A DNA stretch of 64,000 bases from Flavobacterium sp. (GTDB lineage: Bacteria > Bacteroidota > Bacteroidia > Flavobacteriales > Flavobacteriaceae): positions 1 through 64,000 of the forward strand of contig NZ_JAIXRZ010000062.1 in assembly GCF_027484945.1 (NCBI RefSeq). The letters are read 5' to 3'. The notes under the pieces were generated by a model. That model was not told the DNA's origin. It saw only the letters and a program-made list of their open reading frames with translations, and did not search any database. The position numbers and the translations under genes were made by a program. Each line of letters begins with the position of its first letter. The first letter of the stretch is position 1. Below, piece by piece: positions 29,622 to 39,394 of the stretch.

Positions 29622-32570
29622 TTATAATCCTTTTTGTTTCAAATAATCATTAAACATCACATCAATCAACATCGGTAGGACTTTTGGATTATTGACTTTC
29701 TTATAAAAATCCATTCTGTCAGAATAGTAATCACCGATATAATCACCAAATATTTCTTTGAAATATTCTTTTTTATCATCGTGAGAATTATTCCCCCTCA
29801 CAATAACATCTAATTCATTATTTTTAAATAACTTGGTTCCAACATCTTGAAGACACAATTTATCCCCATCTTTTAAATCCATACCAAACACCTCATTTAT
29901 TCTTTTGATGATTTCAGATAATAGTTCTTTTTCTTCCACACCAATACTTTTAGAACCTGTATCGGACATCGGGTCTAATTCCCCTTTTTTATCCTCTAAC
30001 GATAATTTCTCTTTACCTACGTATTGTATTCGTAATGAGTTCAAATCAATAGTATCGGTGATGGATAATCTTTCCCCTTCTTTTTTTGGTAGTTTTTTGT
30101 TTAGGAACCTCAAAAAGATATAAAGTTTCTCCCATCGTATTTCTGTGAAAGATGATATTTGAGAGATATATGAATACAGACGAATAAATGATTGAATAGT
30201 AGATTTGAACTCTTCTTTGATTTCCTCACTATCCAAATTTCTCCATTTATCTACCACCTCATCAACGATTGAATGTAGTTTCTCATCTGTATCTGTTTTT
30301 CTATAAAACTCCTCACAGAAATCGTTTATTTTATTTTGATTGAATAATTGGAATGTCTCAACCTTGTATTCCAAATCATAAAGTTTATCAGGGTCAGTTT
30401 CACCGGTTAATTCTGTGGTGGTATAGAATGGTTGAAATGAGGTTATAATGTCCTCTGTTTCATTTACAAAGTCCAAAACAAAAGTTTCTGTCTTACCTGA
30501 TTTTGTCCTGTTTAGTCTTGATAGTGTCTGGACACACTGAACTCCCCCTAATTTTTTATTTACATACATAGAACACAACATAGGTTCGTCAAACCCTGTT
30601 TGGAATTTATTGGAAACAATCAAAATTCTATATCTTGGGTCTTTGAAAGACGATGGAATATCAGTTCCAACCATTCCGTTAGAGTTGTTTAATGATACTT
30701 CGGTATTCTCAATCCCGTTATGAAAAATTGTTCCACTAAAACCAACTAAACAAGAATAGGGAAGGTTTTTTTGTTTCATTTGTTTCACCATCTCCTCTTG
30801 AAATAAAACACAAAGTTTTCTTGAACTTACAACCACCATACTTCTTCCTTTTCCTTCCAATTCTTTTGATGTTTTATTTACAAAGTGTTCCAAAATGATA
30901 GAAACTTTTTGTCGTATTACTTCGGGGTGATTATCTACATAATTCACCAACTCCCTTTTAACCTTTCCTTCCGGAAGTTCTATATCTTCTTTTCCTTCTT
31001 TTTGTAGAACTTTGAAGTATCTTTTATATGTCGTATAATTACTTAATACATCTAATGTGAAACCCTCGTGAATAGATTGTTTCATCGTATAAGAATGGAA
31101 TGGGACAAATGTTCCTTCCGGTGTTTTTCTTCCAAAAAGTTCAAGGGTTTTGTTTTTTGGTGTTCCTGTAAAACCAAAAAAACTAATATGATTTTGTTTT
31201 CCTCTACTTTCTATCTCCTCACGGATTAAATCTTCATAAGTATAATCAGTATCTTCGTCATCGTCAATCTCTTTGGATAAAGATTTTTTTAGATGTTTGG
31301 AACTTTCCCCACTTTGAGAAGAATGGACTTCATCTACAATTACACCAAAAGTATTTCCTTTAAGTTTTGAAATTGTCTCAGATATGACCGGGAATTTTTG
31401 GATTGTGGTAATAATAATATCTTTACCTTTTTCCAAATACTCTTTTAATTGGGATGAATTTATATCTACCGGATTAACAACTCCGTCTGTTTGTTGTAAG
31501 TCCTTTAATGTCTTTTGTAATTGTTTGTCTAAAACCTTTCTGTCCGTAATAACGATGATAGTATCAAATAACCTCTTTTTATCCTCTTTATTACGATAAA
31601 GTGAGGTTAAGGTATGAGACAACCATCCGATACTATAACTCTTCCCTGAACCGGTTGTATGTTGTATTAAGTAGTTGTGTCCGACACCTTCTTTTTTTAT
31701 TGTATTTTGAAGATTTCTTATCACTTCCAATTGGTGAAATCTTGGAAAAATTAAAACCTTGAATTTGGTTTCAACCACCTTTCCTTGTTTATCGTCCCAA
31801 TCTCTATCTTTTTCTTCTACAACAACTAAATAATTTTGGATAATGTCTAATAGTGAGTTGGGGGTCAATATTTCGTTCCACAGGAATTCGGTTCTGTAAT
31901 CACCATCAACTATTGGATTTGAAATTCCTTTGTTATATGGTAAGAATTTTGTTTTTGAACCTTTTAATTGGGAAGTCATACTTACCAGGTCATTATCAAT
32001 ACAAAAATGGACGAAACATCGTTGGAAGTTTAATAATGGTTCCTTCGGGTCTCTGTCGTGTTTATATTGATATTCAGAGTTTTTGATGTTCTGTCCGGTA
32101 AGTTGGTTTTTTAGTTCCATCATGATAATTGGAATACCATTTAAGAACAAAACCATATCAATTGAGTTTTTATTTCTGTTGGAGTAGTATAACTGACGAA
32201 CCACCACAAATCTATTCTTTTGGTGTAGGTCAATATGGTCTTGGTTCATTCCACTTTTTGGTTCAAAATAAACCAAGTCAAAAGAACAACCACGAGTAGA
32301 AAGACCTTTTCGGAGAGTTTCAACAATACCTCTTTTTCCGATTGTGTCGTTTATGGTTTTACATAAATGACTATCTGTTGAACTATCAAATTGGGAATAC
32401 AATTTGTCGTATTCTTCCGGTTGGGTGTCTTTAATAAAACCTATAACATCCTCTATGATTAAACATAAGTCCTTATCATATTCGGTGTATAATTTTGAGG
32501 TATAACCTTGATTATTGAGGGATTTTTCTATCCACTCCTCAAATCTATATTCTGATAGTTTTTTACTCAT
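29622..32570 (-). CDS. hsdR: Type I restriction enzyme R subunit
   Basis: NSIDMVLFLNGIPIIMMELKN nuclease motif, QHTTGSGKSYSIGWL, VIVDEVHSSQSGE, FFGFTGTP, VQTLSRLNRT. Confidence 0.95.
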   Translation of the reverse strand: MSKKLSEYRFEEWIEKSLNNQGYTSKLYTEYDKDLCLIIEDVIGFIKDTQPEEYDKLYSQFDSSTDSHLCKTINDTIGKRGIVETLRKGLSTRGCSFDLVYFEPKSGMNQDHIDLHQKNRFVVVRQLYYSNRNKNSIDMVLFLNGIPIIMMELKNQLTGQNIKNSEYQYKHDRDPKEPLLNFQRCFVHFCIDNDLVSMTSQLKGSKTKFLPYNKGISNPIVDGDYRTEFLWNEILTPNSLLDIIQNYLVVVEEKDRDWDDKQGKVVETKFKVLIFPRFHQLEVIRNLQNTIKKEGVGHNYLIQHTTGSGKSYSIGWLSHTLTSLYRNKEDKKRLFDTIIVITDRKVLDKQLQKTLKDLQQTDGVVNPVDINSSQLKEYLEKGKDIIITTIQKFPVISETISKLKGNTFGVIVDEVHSSQSGESSKHLKKSLSKEIDDDEDTDYTYEDLIREEIESRGKQNHISFFGFTGTPKNKTLELFGRKTPEGTFVPFHSYTMKQSIHEGFTLDVLSNYTTYKRYFKVLQKEGKEDIELPEGKVKRELVNYVDNHPEVIRQKVSIILEHFVNKTSKELEGKGRSMVVVSSRKLCVLFQEEMVKQMKQKNLPYSCLVGFSGTIFHNGIENTEVSLNNSNGMVGTDIPSSFKDPRYRILIVSNKFQTGFDEPMLCSMYVNKKLGGVQCVQTLSRLNRTKSGKTETFVLDFVNETEDIITSFQPFYTTTELTGETDPDKLYDLEYKVETFQLFNQNKINDFCEEFYRKTDTDEKLHSIVDEVVDKWRNLDSEEIKEEFKSTIQSFIRLYSYISQISSFTEIRWEKLYIFLRFLNKKLPKKEGERLSITDTIDLNSLRIQYVGKEKLSLEDKKGELDPMSDTGSKSIGVEEKELLSEIIKRINEVFGMDLKDGDKLCLQDVGTKLFKNNELDVIVRGNNSHDDKKEYFKEIFGDYIGDYYSDRMDFYKKVNNPKVLPMLIDVMFNDYLKQKGL

Positions 32571-32586
32571 TATATACTAAGGTTAT

Positions 32587-33036
32587 TTATTTGTAGATTT
32601 TAAAACATTCAATAAATTCATTCTCAAATATAGGTTTGTTAAACTCTTCAACCTCACCATTTACTTTTATAATGAATATTTCATAATTAGGTTTCATATC
32701 TTCCATCATTCCTGATATAGAGAAACGATATGATAAAATACTATCATCTTTACCTTTTAAAATAGTCCAAGAACCATATTCTGAACCTTTGTATGGTAAT
32801 GAATAACAGAGAATGAAATATCTTTCTGTAAAGAATTTTTCTAAGGTTTCTTTTTGTTTTTCAGTTTTTACTAATTGGGACAACTCATTATTTAAAAAAT
32901 CTATTAGTTCCACTTTTGGTTTAAAATATTCATTTCCACTATGAATAATAATTTTTTCACCTGTGAAACGATGTGTTGTTTCTTTTCTAGTATATTTTGG
33001 GTTAATAACTTCGTATAATAAATTGATTTTATACAT
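32587..33036 (-). CDS. Hypothetical protein between hsdS and hsdR
   Basis: 149-aa ORF co-directional in the operon. Confidence 0.6.
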   Translation of the reverse strand: MYKINLLYEVINPKYTRKETTHRFTGEKIIIHSGNEYFKPKVELIDFLNNELSQLVKTEKQKETLEKFFTERYFILCYSLPYKGSEYGSWTILKGKDDSILSYRFSISGMMEDMKPNYEIFIIKVNGEVEEFNKPIFENEFIECFKIYK

Positions 33037-33051
33037 ATATTAAAAATAATA

Positions 33052-34371
33052 TTAAACAACCTTTATTTTACCGGTGATTACCTCAGAAATAAGAGATTGT
33101 CGGTATTCTTTTAATAACTCTATTTTCTTTTGTTCCATCGAAACCAAATCATCAATTTCTTTGGTATGTGTATCCAAATAATCAACGATTTCTTGTTGTT
33201 CTTGAATGTTTGGAAATGATATTTTGAAGTTTTTAATATTTTCCCCCGTCAATCCTTCTCTATTACCTCCTGTTTGGAAATAATCAACTTGTGTTTGTCC
33301 TACTTTTGATTGAAGAATATAATTCAAGAAAAACGGGGAAAGTTTCTCCTTTTTTGTTCTAATAATACATACGTGTTGATTTACATTCATTTCATCTTCA
33401 TTTAATACAACACAACATCTCCCAATAGAACCACCTGTTATGTTAAGTAATAAATCATTAAAAATGACTTTACTACCACTCATTCCTATATGAGTTTCAT
33501 TAGTTATTCTACTAACATCATCCAATCTAAGTCCATTAAAATGGACGTTTTGACTTCTTATGAAAATAACCCCTTCATCAACATAAACCTCACTTCCACC
33601 TCTTGGGGTAATTCCTGAACCAACTTTATTCACGTAATATCGTAAAGTGGTATTATTCCAAATCTCGGGTATTTCTCCAATCCATTCCACACCACTATCT
33701 TTCATCTTCACATTAGGGTTTAGTCCTTTGGTGATTACTTGATTGATAAGTGTGGTTCTTTGTTCTTTTAATAGTTCTACCTTTCTTTGTTTGGTTGAAA
33801 TGAGTTTGTCAATAATGGTGGTTTTCTCGTCAAGGTAATTAACGATTTGTTCTTGTTCTTGGATTGGGGGAAGTATAGTATTGAAATTCCTAATTAAAGA
33901 AATTGATACCCCACCAATCAAACCACTTAATGATGAGTGAAATTGTAATTGAAAAAGAGGTGTTTGAATATAGTAATATTGAAATTTACTATTTGTTTTA
34001 GGTTCAAAACAACATAGTTTATTTACAAAATATACATCTTGTTCTAAATACCCCATTTTTTTTCCTGAACTACCACCTTCAATACATATGAGAAACGAAC
34101 CTTTTTTACCCAACTTAAAAGAGGTGTTTGATTTTGGTATTCTTAATCCATTATCATATTCTATACTCTGTGAGTTATAATCAATATCTTTGGTGGAGAC
34201 ATATGGTATATCATCTATATTTGAACTATCAAATAATTCTTTTTGATTATCGTTCAAACTACTCCCATTATATAAATTTGAGATGTATTTAAGTTTAATT
34301 AAATCCCAATTTTCAGGAATATCTCCAATCCATTCCACACCGGAAGGTTTATATGAATTATATTGTTCCAT
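33052..34371 (-). CDS. hsdS: Type I restriction specificity subunit with two TRDs
   Basis: Duplicated SGVEWIGDIPENW / SGVEWIGEIPEIW, central and C-terminal helical KxxLLKE repeats. Confidence 0.95.
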   Translation of the reverse strand: MEQYNSYKPSGVEWIGDIPENWDLIKLKYISNLYNGSSLNDNQKELFDSSNIDDIPYVSTKDIDYNSQSIEYDNGLRIPKSNTSFKLGKKGSFLICIEGGSSGKKMGYLEQDVYFVNKLCCFEPKTNSKFQYYYIQTPLFQLQFHSSLSGLIGGVSISLIRNFNTILPPIQEQEQIVNYLDEKTTIIDKLISTKQRKVELLKEQRTTLINQVITKGLNPNVKMKDSGVEWIGEIPEIWNNTTLRYYVNKVGSGITPRGGSEVYVDEGVIFIRSQNVHFNGLRLDDVSRITNETHIGMSGSKVIFNDLLLNITGGSIGRCCVVLNEDEMNVNQHVCIIRTKKEKLSPFFLNYILQSKVGQTQVDYFQTGGNREGLTGENIKNFKISFPNIQEQQEIVDYLDTHTKEIDDLVSMEQKKIELLKEYRQSLISEVITGKIKVV

Positions 34372-35294
34372 CAGTCCTGTTTTTTATAAGATTGGGTTAT
34401 TAAAAACATAACATAATCCAACTCATCATTTGGACTTAATCTTAATTCATAATCACCATTACCCCAGTGTCCTTGACTACTCATATCTTTTGTTAAATTC
34501 TTGGGGTCGTCTAATTGTCCTTTCTTCAAATTAACCAATATTCTCAAATGGTCTGTGTAAAATACAACATCACAGAATGGTCTTTTCTTTCTAAATCCTA
34601 TGTATTCTTTTCGTGGTATTATTTCAACCTCTCCAAGATTTAATATTCTATCTTTAAGTTCGTTGTATAAATCCACAACTTTTTCATCCCGTCTAACATT
34701 TTTCTTGAAATGGTATTCTTCGGTATAAACTTTAACCTCTTTTGATACTTGATTAACAACATTTGATTTATCGTCTGATATAGTTGAAATACTTTCGTCC
34801 GATGTCGTCTTGTGTTGAACCAATCCAATCATATTGTTTTCATACTTCTTAACTTCCCACAATTCAAATGGAACATCCTTAAAGTTAATGGAGTGTTTTT
34901 GGTATTCGGTAAAGTGTGGTGATACAAATATGACCTTTGATTGTGTCCAATCAATATCATCTCGTTTTAATAACCCTCCACAATTTTCATTATATTCAAG
35001 TATGAAGTCAGATTTATTGTTTAACATTAAAGACATATAGGTATATCCTTGGTCTATGACTGAAAAGTTCCGGTCTTTTTTGTATTCAATAATAACGAAA
35101 GATTTGTTTTCACTATCGTATCCAAGAGTATCAATACGGAAACTCTTTATAGAGAACTCCGATTTAACAAATTGTAGATTAAATAATTCTTCCAAGTTCT
35201 TTTCAAACAGAACTTGTATTTCCTTTTCCAAATCAAATTTGATGTTGGAAACAGGTTTTAATTTTGTCTTGTCTTGTATGGAGTATAGTTTCAT
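34371..35294 (-). CDS. DUF5655-type protein with putative PD-(D/E)XK-like N-terminal domain
   Basis: FRIDTLGYDSENKSFVIIEYKKDRNFSVIDQ (D...ExK); C-terminal IPRKEYIGFRKKRPFCDVVFYTDHLRILVNLKKGQLDDP. Confidence 0.7.
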   Translation of the reverse strand: MKLYSIQDKTKLKPVSNIKFDLEKEIQVLFEKNLEELFNLQFVKSEFSIKSFRIDTLGYDSENKSFVIIEYKKDRNFSVIDQGYTYMSLMLNNKSDFILEYNENCGGLLKRDDIDWTQSKVIFVSPHFTEYQKHSINFKDVPFELWEVKKYENNMIGLVQHKTTSDESISTISDDKSNVVNQVSKEVKVYTEEYHFKKNVRRDEKVVDLYNELKDRILNLGEVEIIPRKEYIGFRKKRPFCDVVFYTDHLRILVNLKKGQLDDPKNLTKDMSSQGHWGNGDYELRLSPNDELDYVMFLITQSYKKQD

Positions 35295-36997
35295 TATTTA
35301 ACCAATTCATTCATTAAACCATCACTCTCTTTTTCCAACTCCAATAAATCTTTTAACACATCCTGAAACGAACGGAGTGGAGTGTATTTGTAGAAGTATT
35401 TGGTAAAGTTAATTTCATAACCCACCTGTGTTTTGTCCTTATCCACCCAAGAATTTGGAAGATGTGGTTTAACCTCTTTTTCAAAATAATCATCAATATC
35501 AACATCAAGTGGTATTCTTTCAGTATCTCTTAATGAACCATCAGGTTTAAGATTTCCTTTTTTATCCATAACCACTTTACCATCTTGAACCAAAGGTTGT
35601 TCTATGGTAAGTTTTTTGTATCCAAAATACTCGTTGGAATAAATTTTGGAGATTTCATTTTCTTTGAAGTCCTCATATACTTTAAGGATGTAATTTCTTC
35701 CCTGTTCTGATATTTCTTTTCTCTTGTTCCCCAAAGATTTTTTGAGTGGTCTAAAATAGTTTGAACCATCTATGAGTTGAATTTTACCTCGTCTCTCTTT
35801 TGATTTTTTCTTACCTAAAATCCATAGGTAGGTTGTAATACCTGTGTTGAAGAAAAGTTGGTCGGGAAGTTGAACGATACATTCTAACCAGTCATTTTCA
35901 ATAATCCATCTTCTTATTTCACTCTCACCGGAACCACTATCACCACTAAAAAGAGGGGAACCATTAAATACAATACCAATACGGGAATTATTGTCCTTGA
36001 ACTTTGAGATTAGATGTTGAAGGAATAACAAAGAACCATCAGAACTTCTTGGTGTTCCCACCGAAAATCTACCATTTGGATTTTGACTTTCAGTTTTTAC
36101 AAAATCTTCTTCCGACTTCCACGAAACACCGAATGGGGGGTTCGTAATTTGATAATCAAACTTTTTATCAATAAATTTATCATCGGATAATGAAGACCCC
36201 AATTTAATATTGTCCGGGTTCTCTCCTGTAATCAAAAAGTCAGATTTACAGATTGAGTATGTTTGGGGGTTAAGTTCCTGACCGAATAGATTTATTATAA
36301 CCTTATCTGACATATTTTCTTCAACCCATCTTTTCCCAAGTGTTAATATACCACCTGTCCCACAACAACAATCAAAAATGGAACGGATAAGTCCATCACC
36401 TTTTAGATTGTCTTTACTTCCGGACATAACCAAAGAAACAAGTAATGATATAATATCTCTCGGGGTGTAATGTTCCCCTGATGTTTCATTACTCATCTCA
36501 GAGAATTTACGTAATAATTCCTCAAATATCATCCCCATCGTATGATTATCTACCACGTTCGGGTGAAAATCAACTTCCGATAGTTTATCAATTAAAATAT
36601 AGAGTTTGTTATTTTTTAATAGTTTTTCAACCGGTTTATCCAATTGGAAGTTTTCCAAAATTTCAAAGACATTTTGTGAATATCCGTTGATGTAATTATT
36701 AAAGTTAATTTTAAGACCTGATGTGTCCCCCTTTAATCTGTTCAAATCATAATTTGAATGATTAAAGAACACCAATCCTGTTTTCTTCTTGATGATGGGT
36801 GAGATATCATCAATATCATTTTTAAGTTGTTGGTATAGTGATATTACTTCCTCCTTGTGGGGTTCAATAATACAATCTAATCTTCGTAATACTATAAATG
36901 GAATTATTACATCTCCATATTCGTGAGGTTTGAATAAACCTCTTAATACATCATCACAGATGTTCCATATAAGAGAAGATACTTCTTGGTGTTTCAT
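35294..36997 (-). CDS. hsdM: Type I N6-adenine DNA methyltransferase subunit
   Basis: EHYTPRDIISLLVSL, DCCCGTGGILT, ITNPPFGVSW (NPPF). Confidence 0.95.
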   Translation of the reverse strand: MKHQEVSSLIWNICDDVLRGLFKPHEYGDVIIPFIVLRRLDCIIEPHKEEVISLYQQLKNDIDDISPIIKKKTGLVFFNHSNYDLNRLKGDTSGLKINFNNYINGYSQNVFEILENFQLDKPVEKLLKNNKLYILIDKLSEVDFHPNVVDNHTMGMIFEELLRKFSEMSNETSGEHYTPRDIISLLVSLVMSGSKDNLKGDGLIRSIFDCCCGTGGILTLGKRWVEENMSDKVIINLFGQELNPQTYSICKSDFLITGENPDNIKLGSSLSDDKFIDKKFDYQITNPPFGVSWKSEEDFVKTESQNPNGRFSVGTPRSSDGSLLFLQHLISKFKDNNSRIGIVFNGSPLFSGDSGSGESEIRRWIIENDWLECIVQLPDQLFFNTGITTYLWILGKKKSKERRGKIQLIDGSNYFRPLKKSLGNKRKEISEQGRNYILKVYEDFKENEISKIYSNEYFGYKKLTIEQPLVQDGKVVMDKKGNLKPDGSLRDTERIPLDVDIDDYFEKEVKPHLPNSWVDKDKTQVGYEINFTKYFYKYTPLRSFQDVLKDLLELEKESDGLMNELVK

Positions 36998-37075
36998 TTT
37001 TAATATTTTAATGAAACAAAAATATACATAAAAAATCTAATATCCCAGAGTTAAATTATGTAAGATTATTTCTAA

Positions 37076-37603
37076 CTACAAAATCCACCAATTTATCTCC
37101 CGCGAATTATAATATACTTCCTTAATAATATAGTTTTCAAGGGTATAATCGTCTGTTTTAGAATATATCTTTACTGAATATACAAAACCTTCGTCCCATA
37201 GTAAATCAACGGATTTAGTGAGGTCAGAATAGTTGGTTGATGTTTTGAGTAAGATATGTATGTGTGGTCTGTCTTTTTTCTCTATAACATAAAATACTCT
37301 TTCAACATCTACAACACTCTTTAATCTATTAATAAATCGTTCAGTCAGTTTATTGATATGTCTTTTTGTTAGTATTTCTCTTGTTGTTAATGTTATGAAG
37401 TAGTTATATTCCTGTTCTTTTAGGAAGTGTTTTAATGATGTTTTATATAAATCATTCTTGATATATGATGGAGTTTTATTTAATTCGTTTTCAAGTTTTT
37501 TTCTCAACCGGTAGTTTCTTTGGTTGGTTCTGTTCTGATGTTTTCTTCTTTCTTTGTATTTGACTTCTTCTTCAATTGTTTTTATCTTTTTATTCCTTCC
37601 CAT
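37076..37603 (-). CDS. HUH-type Rep/relaxase-like protein
   Basis: YFITLTT (motif I-like), RPHIHILLKT (HUH), YIIKEVYY (Tyr motif); basic N-terminus. Confidence 0.7.
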   Translation of the reverse strand: MGRNKKIKTIEEEVKYKERRKHQNRTNQRNYRLRKKLENELNKTPSYIKNDLYKTSLKHFLKEQEYNYFITLTTREILTKRHINKLTERFINRLKSVVDVERVFYVIEKKDRPHIHILLKTSTNYSDLTKSVDLLWDEGFVYSVKIYSKTDDYTLENYIIKEVYYNSREINWWIL

Positions 37604-37629
37604 ATTTATTGATTACTATGTTTATAGAT

Positions 37630-37657
37630 GGGGATATTCTTATCAAGTGATGTCCCC
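37630..37657. other. Hairpin immediately upstream of the rep-like gene (candidate nick site/origin)
   Basis: ggggata-N14-tgtcccc. Confidence 0.35.
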
Positions 37658-37854
37658 GACTACATATAAATAGTCCAATTAGAAAAAAAGTAAATTTATT
37701 TTGATTTTTTTTTCGTCCGGGAAGTATTGTAAATAAAGGGATTGTTGTTTTTTTTGAAAAAAACTTCATTTTTTTTTGATTACTCCCCTTGACTATGAAT
37801 TTTATTTCACCTATTCATTTCACATATAAAATTATTAACTAAAAAAATTAAAGT

Positions 37855-38154
37855 ATGGAAGTAAAATTATTGACGAACGGACAAAGTGAGATTAAAAAAA
37901 TTTCAATTAAAACATTAAAAAAATTAAGTGATTATAATTTTGGGAAACTTAATAGAAATATTGATATTGATGTTTTAGAAAAGGTTTATAAAATTAAAAA
38001 ATTTAATAAAGTAGAATTACAGACCATTTTAATACATCATCATTTTATGGGAAAATTAACTAAACCACATTATAGATGTTGGGTAAAGGTTCAAGGTTTG
38101 AATATTTTAGGTTTTCAAGATATTTTCATAAATCAGTGGGAAGAGTTAAAATAA
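37855..38154 (+). CDS. Hypothetical protein
   Basis: 99-aa ORF. Confidence 0.5.
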   Translation: MEVKLLTNGQSEIKKISIKTLKKLSDYNFGKLNRNIDIDVLEKVYKIKKFNKVELQTILIHHHFMGKLTKPHYRCWVKVQGLNILGFQDIFINQWEELK

Positions 38155-38196
38155 AATTATATTATTAAGTTTGTAAATTAAAAAAAAATAGAAATT

Positions 38197-38619
38197 ATGA
38201 AATTACAAGAATTAAAAAAAGTTGAAACAATTGAGGATTTTAGAGAAACCTTATTAAAATTATTTGTCTCAAATCCTGAAAAAAGAGAGATTTACTTAAA
38301 ACCAACACTTCTTTCTGAATTTTATTCGGAAATGAATAAAAGACCATTCTATTATTCAGTTGATAAAATTAATTCCTTAACTGATTTTTATAGATTGGAT
38401 TGTATGGGTATGGTTAAAATTAAAGACAAGAAATTCCAAACAACCGATAATGTGTGGGATTTGAATGAAGAAGAAATAATGAATTTAGAAATTGTTGAAG
38501 ATAATAATGAATTTATAAGTAAGGTTAAAAATTCATCTTGGTTTATGATTGGAAATGGAAAACCAAATATGATACTTCAAAATATATGTAGTGGTGATTT
38601 TATTAGAAATAATAAATAA
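38197..38619 (+). CDS. Hypothetical protein
   Basis: 140-aa ORF. Confidence 0.55.
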   Translation: MKLQELKKVETIEDFRETLLKLFVSNPEKREIYLKPTLLSEFYSEMNKRPFYYSVDKINSLTDFYRLDCMGMVKIKDKKFQTTDNVWDLNEEEIMNLEIVEDNNEFISKVKNSSWFMIGNGKPNMILQNICSGDFIRNNK

Positions 38620-38742
38620 GAATTGGAGTTGTTATATAATTAGTTATAATTAATTTTATAACAGAAAACTTATAATTCTATTGTGATTTTTTTAATTTTG
38701 AAGTTAATTTTAGTTTGTATGTTAAATTAATACGATTTATAA

Positions 38743-38982
38743 ATGGGTTATTTTTTATTTTCTGTTTTATTTTTAGTTGGACTCTCTTTTGTTTTTACTT
38801 TAATTTCAGTATTTTTTTCATCAAGAGAAGAAAATAAAAATGGAAGTTCAAGTTTTATGGAAAAATTTACTAGAATACTAATTGTGTTAATTATTATTAT
38901 GGTTATTGGTTTTCTTAGTGAAAAGTGTGGTTGTTCCTCCGAAGATGAACCTGATTACCCTATGAAATATCAACCTGATTAA
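38743..38982 (+). CDS. Small membrane protein (2 predicted TM)
   Basis: FLFSVLFLVGLSFVFTLISVFF and ILIVLIIIMVIGFLS segments. Confidence 0.5.
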   Translation: MGYFLFSVLFLVGLSFVFTLISVFFSSREENKNGSSSFMEKFTRILIVLIIIMVIGFLSEKCGCSSEDEPDYPMKYQPD

Positions 38983-38985
38983 TTT

Positions 38986-39005
38986 TTATAACTTATACTT
39001 TTGTT
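38986..39005 (+). repeat. TTATAACTTATACTTTTGTT repeat (copy 1), promoter-associated
   Basis: 20/20 identical to 40676-40695; contains TAnnTTTG. Confidence 0.75.
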
Positions 39006-39031
39006 ATAGGTCTTAAAATAATTTAGTTATA

Positions 39032-39394
39032 ATGAATAAAAATTTAAAGTCATTTTTATACACATTATTTTTTTTATACATATTGTATTTGTGTATCAAA
39101 GGTTTAGTAAAACTTTTTTGGAAACCGAAAAATCAAGATGAATTAATGTCAAAAACAAAATTTGTATTTATTTTGTTTTTGTTATTCAGTTTTTGTTTTA
39201 TTTTAATAGTTCATCATTTATTTGAATACGAACAGGTAAATCGTATATACAAAGGGTATTTATATTCAGTATTTGTTTTGTTAATAGTTGGAATTTTAAA
39301 TAACGAAATTTTTAATTTTGGATTTAAAAATTCAAACGACAAGAAATTAGACATTAATGAATTATTTGATTACTACAATAAGTCAAAAAAATAA
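39032..39394 (+). CDS. Small membrane protein
   Basis: Three hydrophobic segments; TACTTTTG -7 box at 38996. Confidence 0.5.
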   Translation: MNKNLKSFLYTLFFLYILYLCIKGLVKLFWKPKNQDELMSKTKFVFILFLLFSFCFILIVHHLFEYEQVNRIYKGYLYSVFVLLIVGILNNEIFNFGFKNSNDKKLDINELFDYYNKSKK

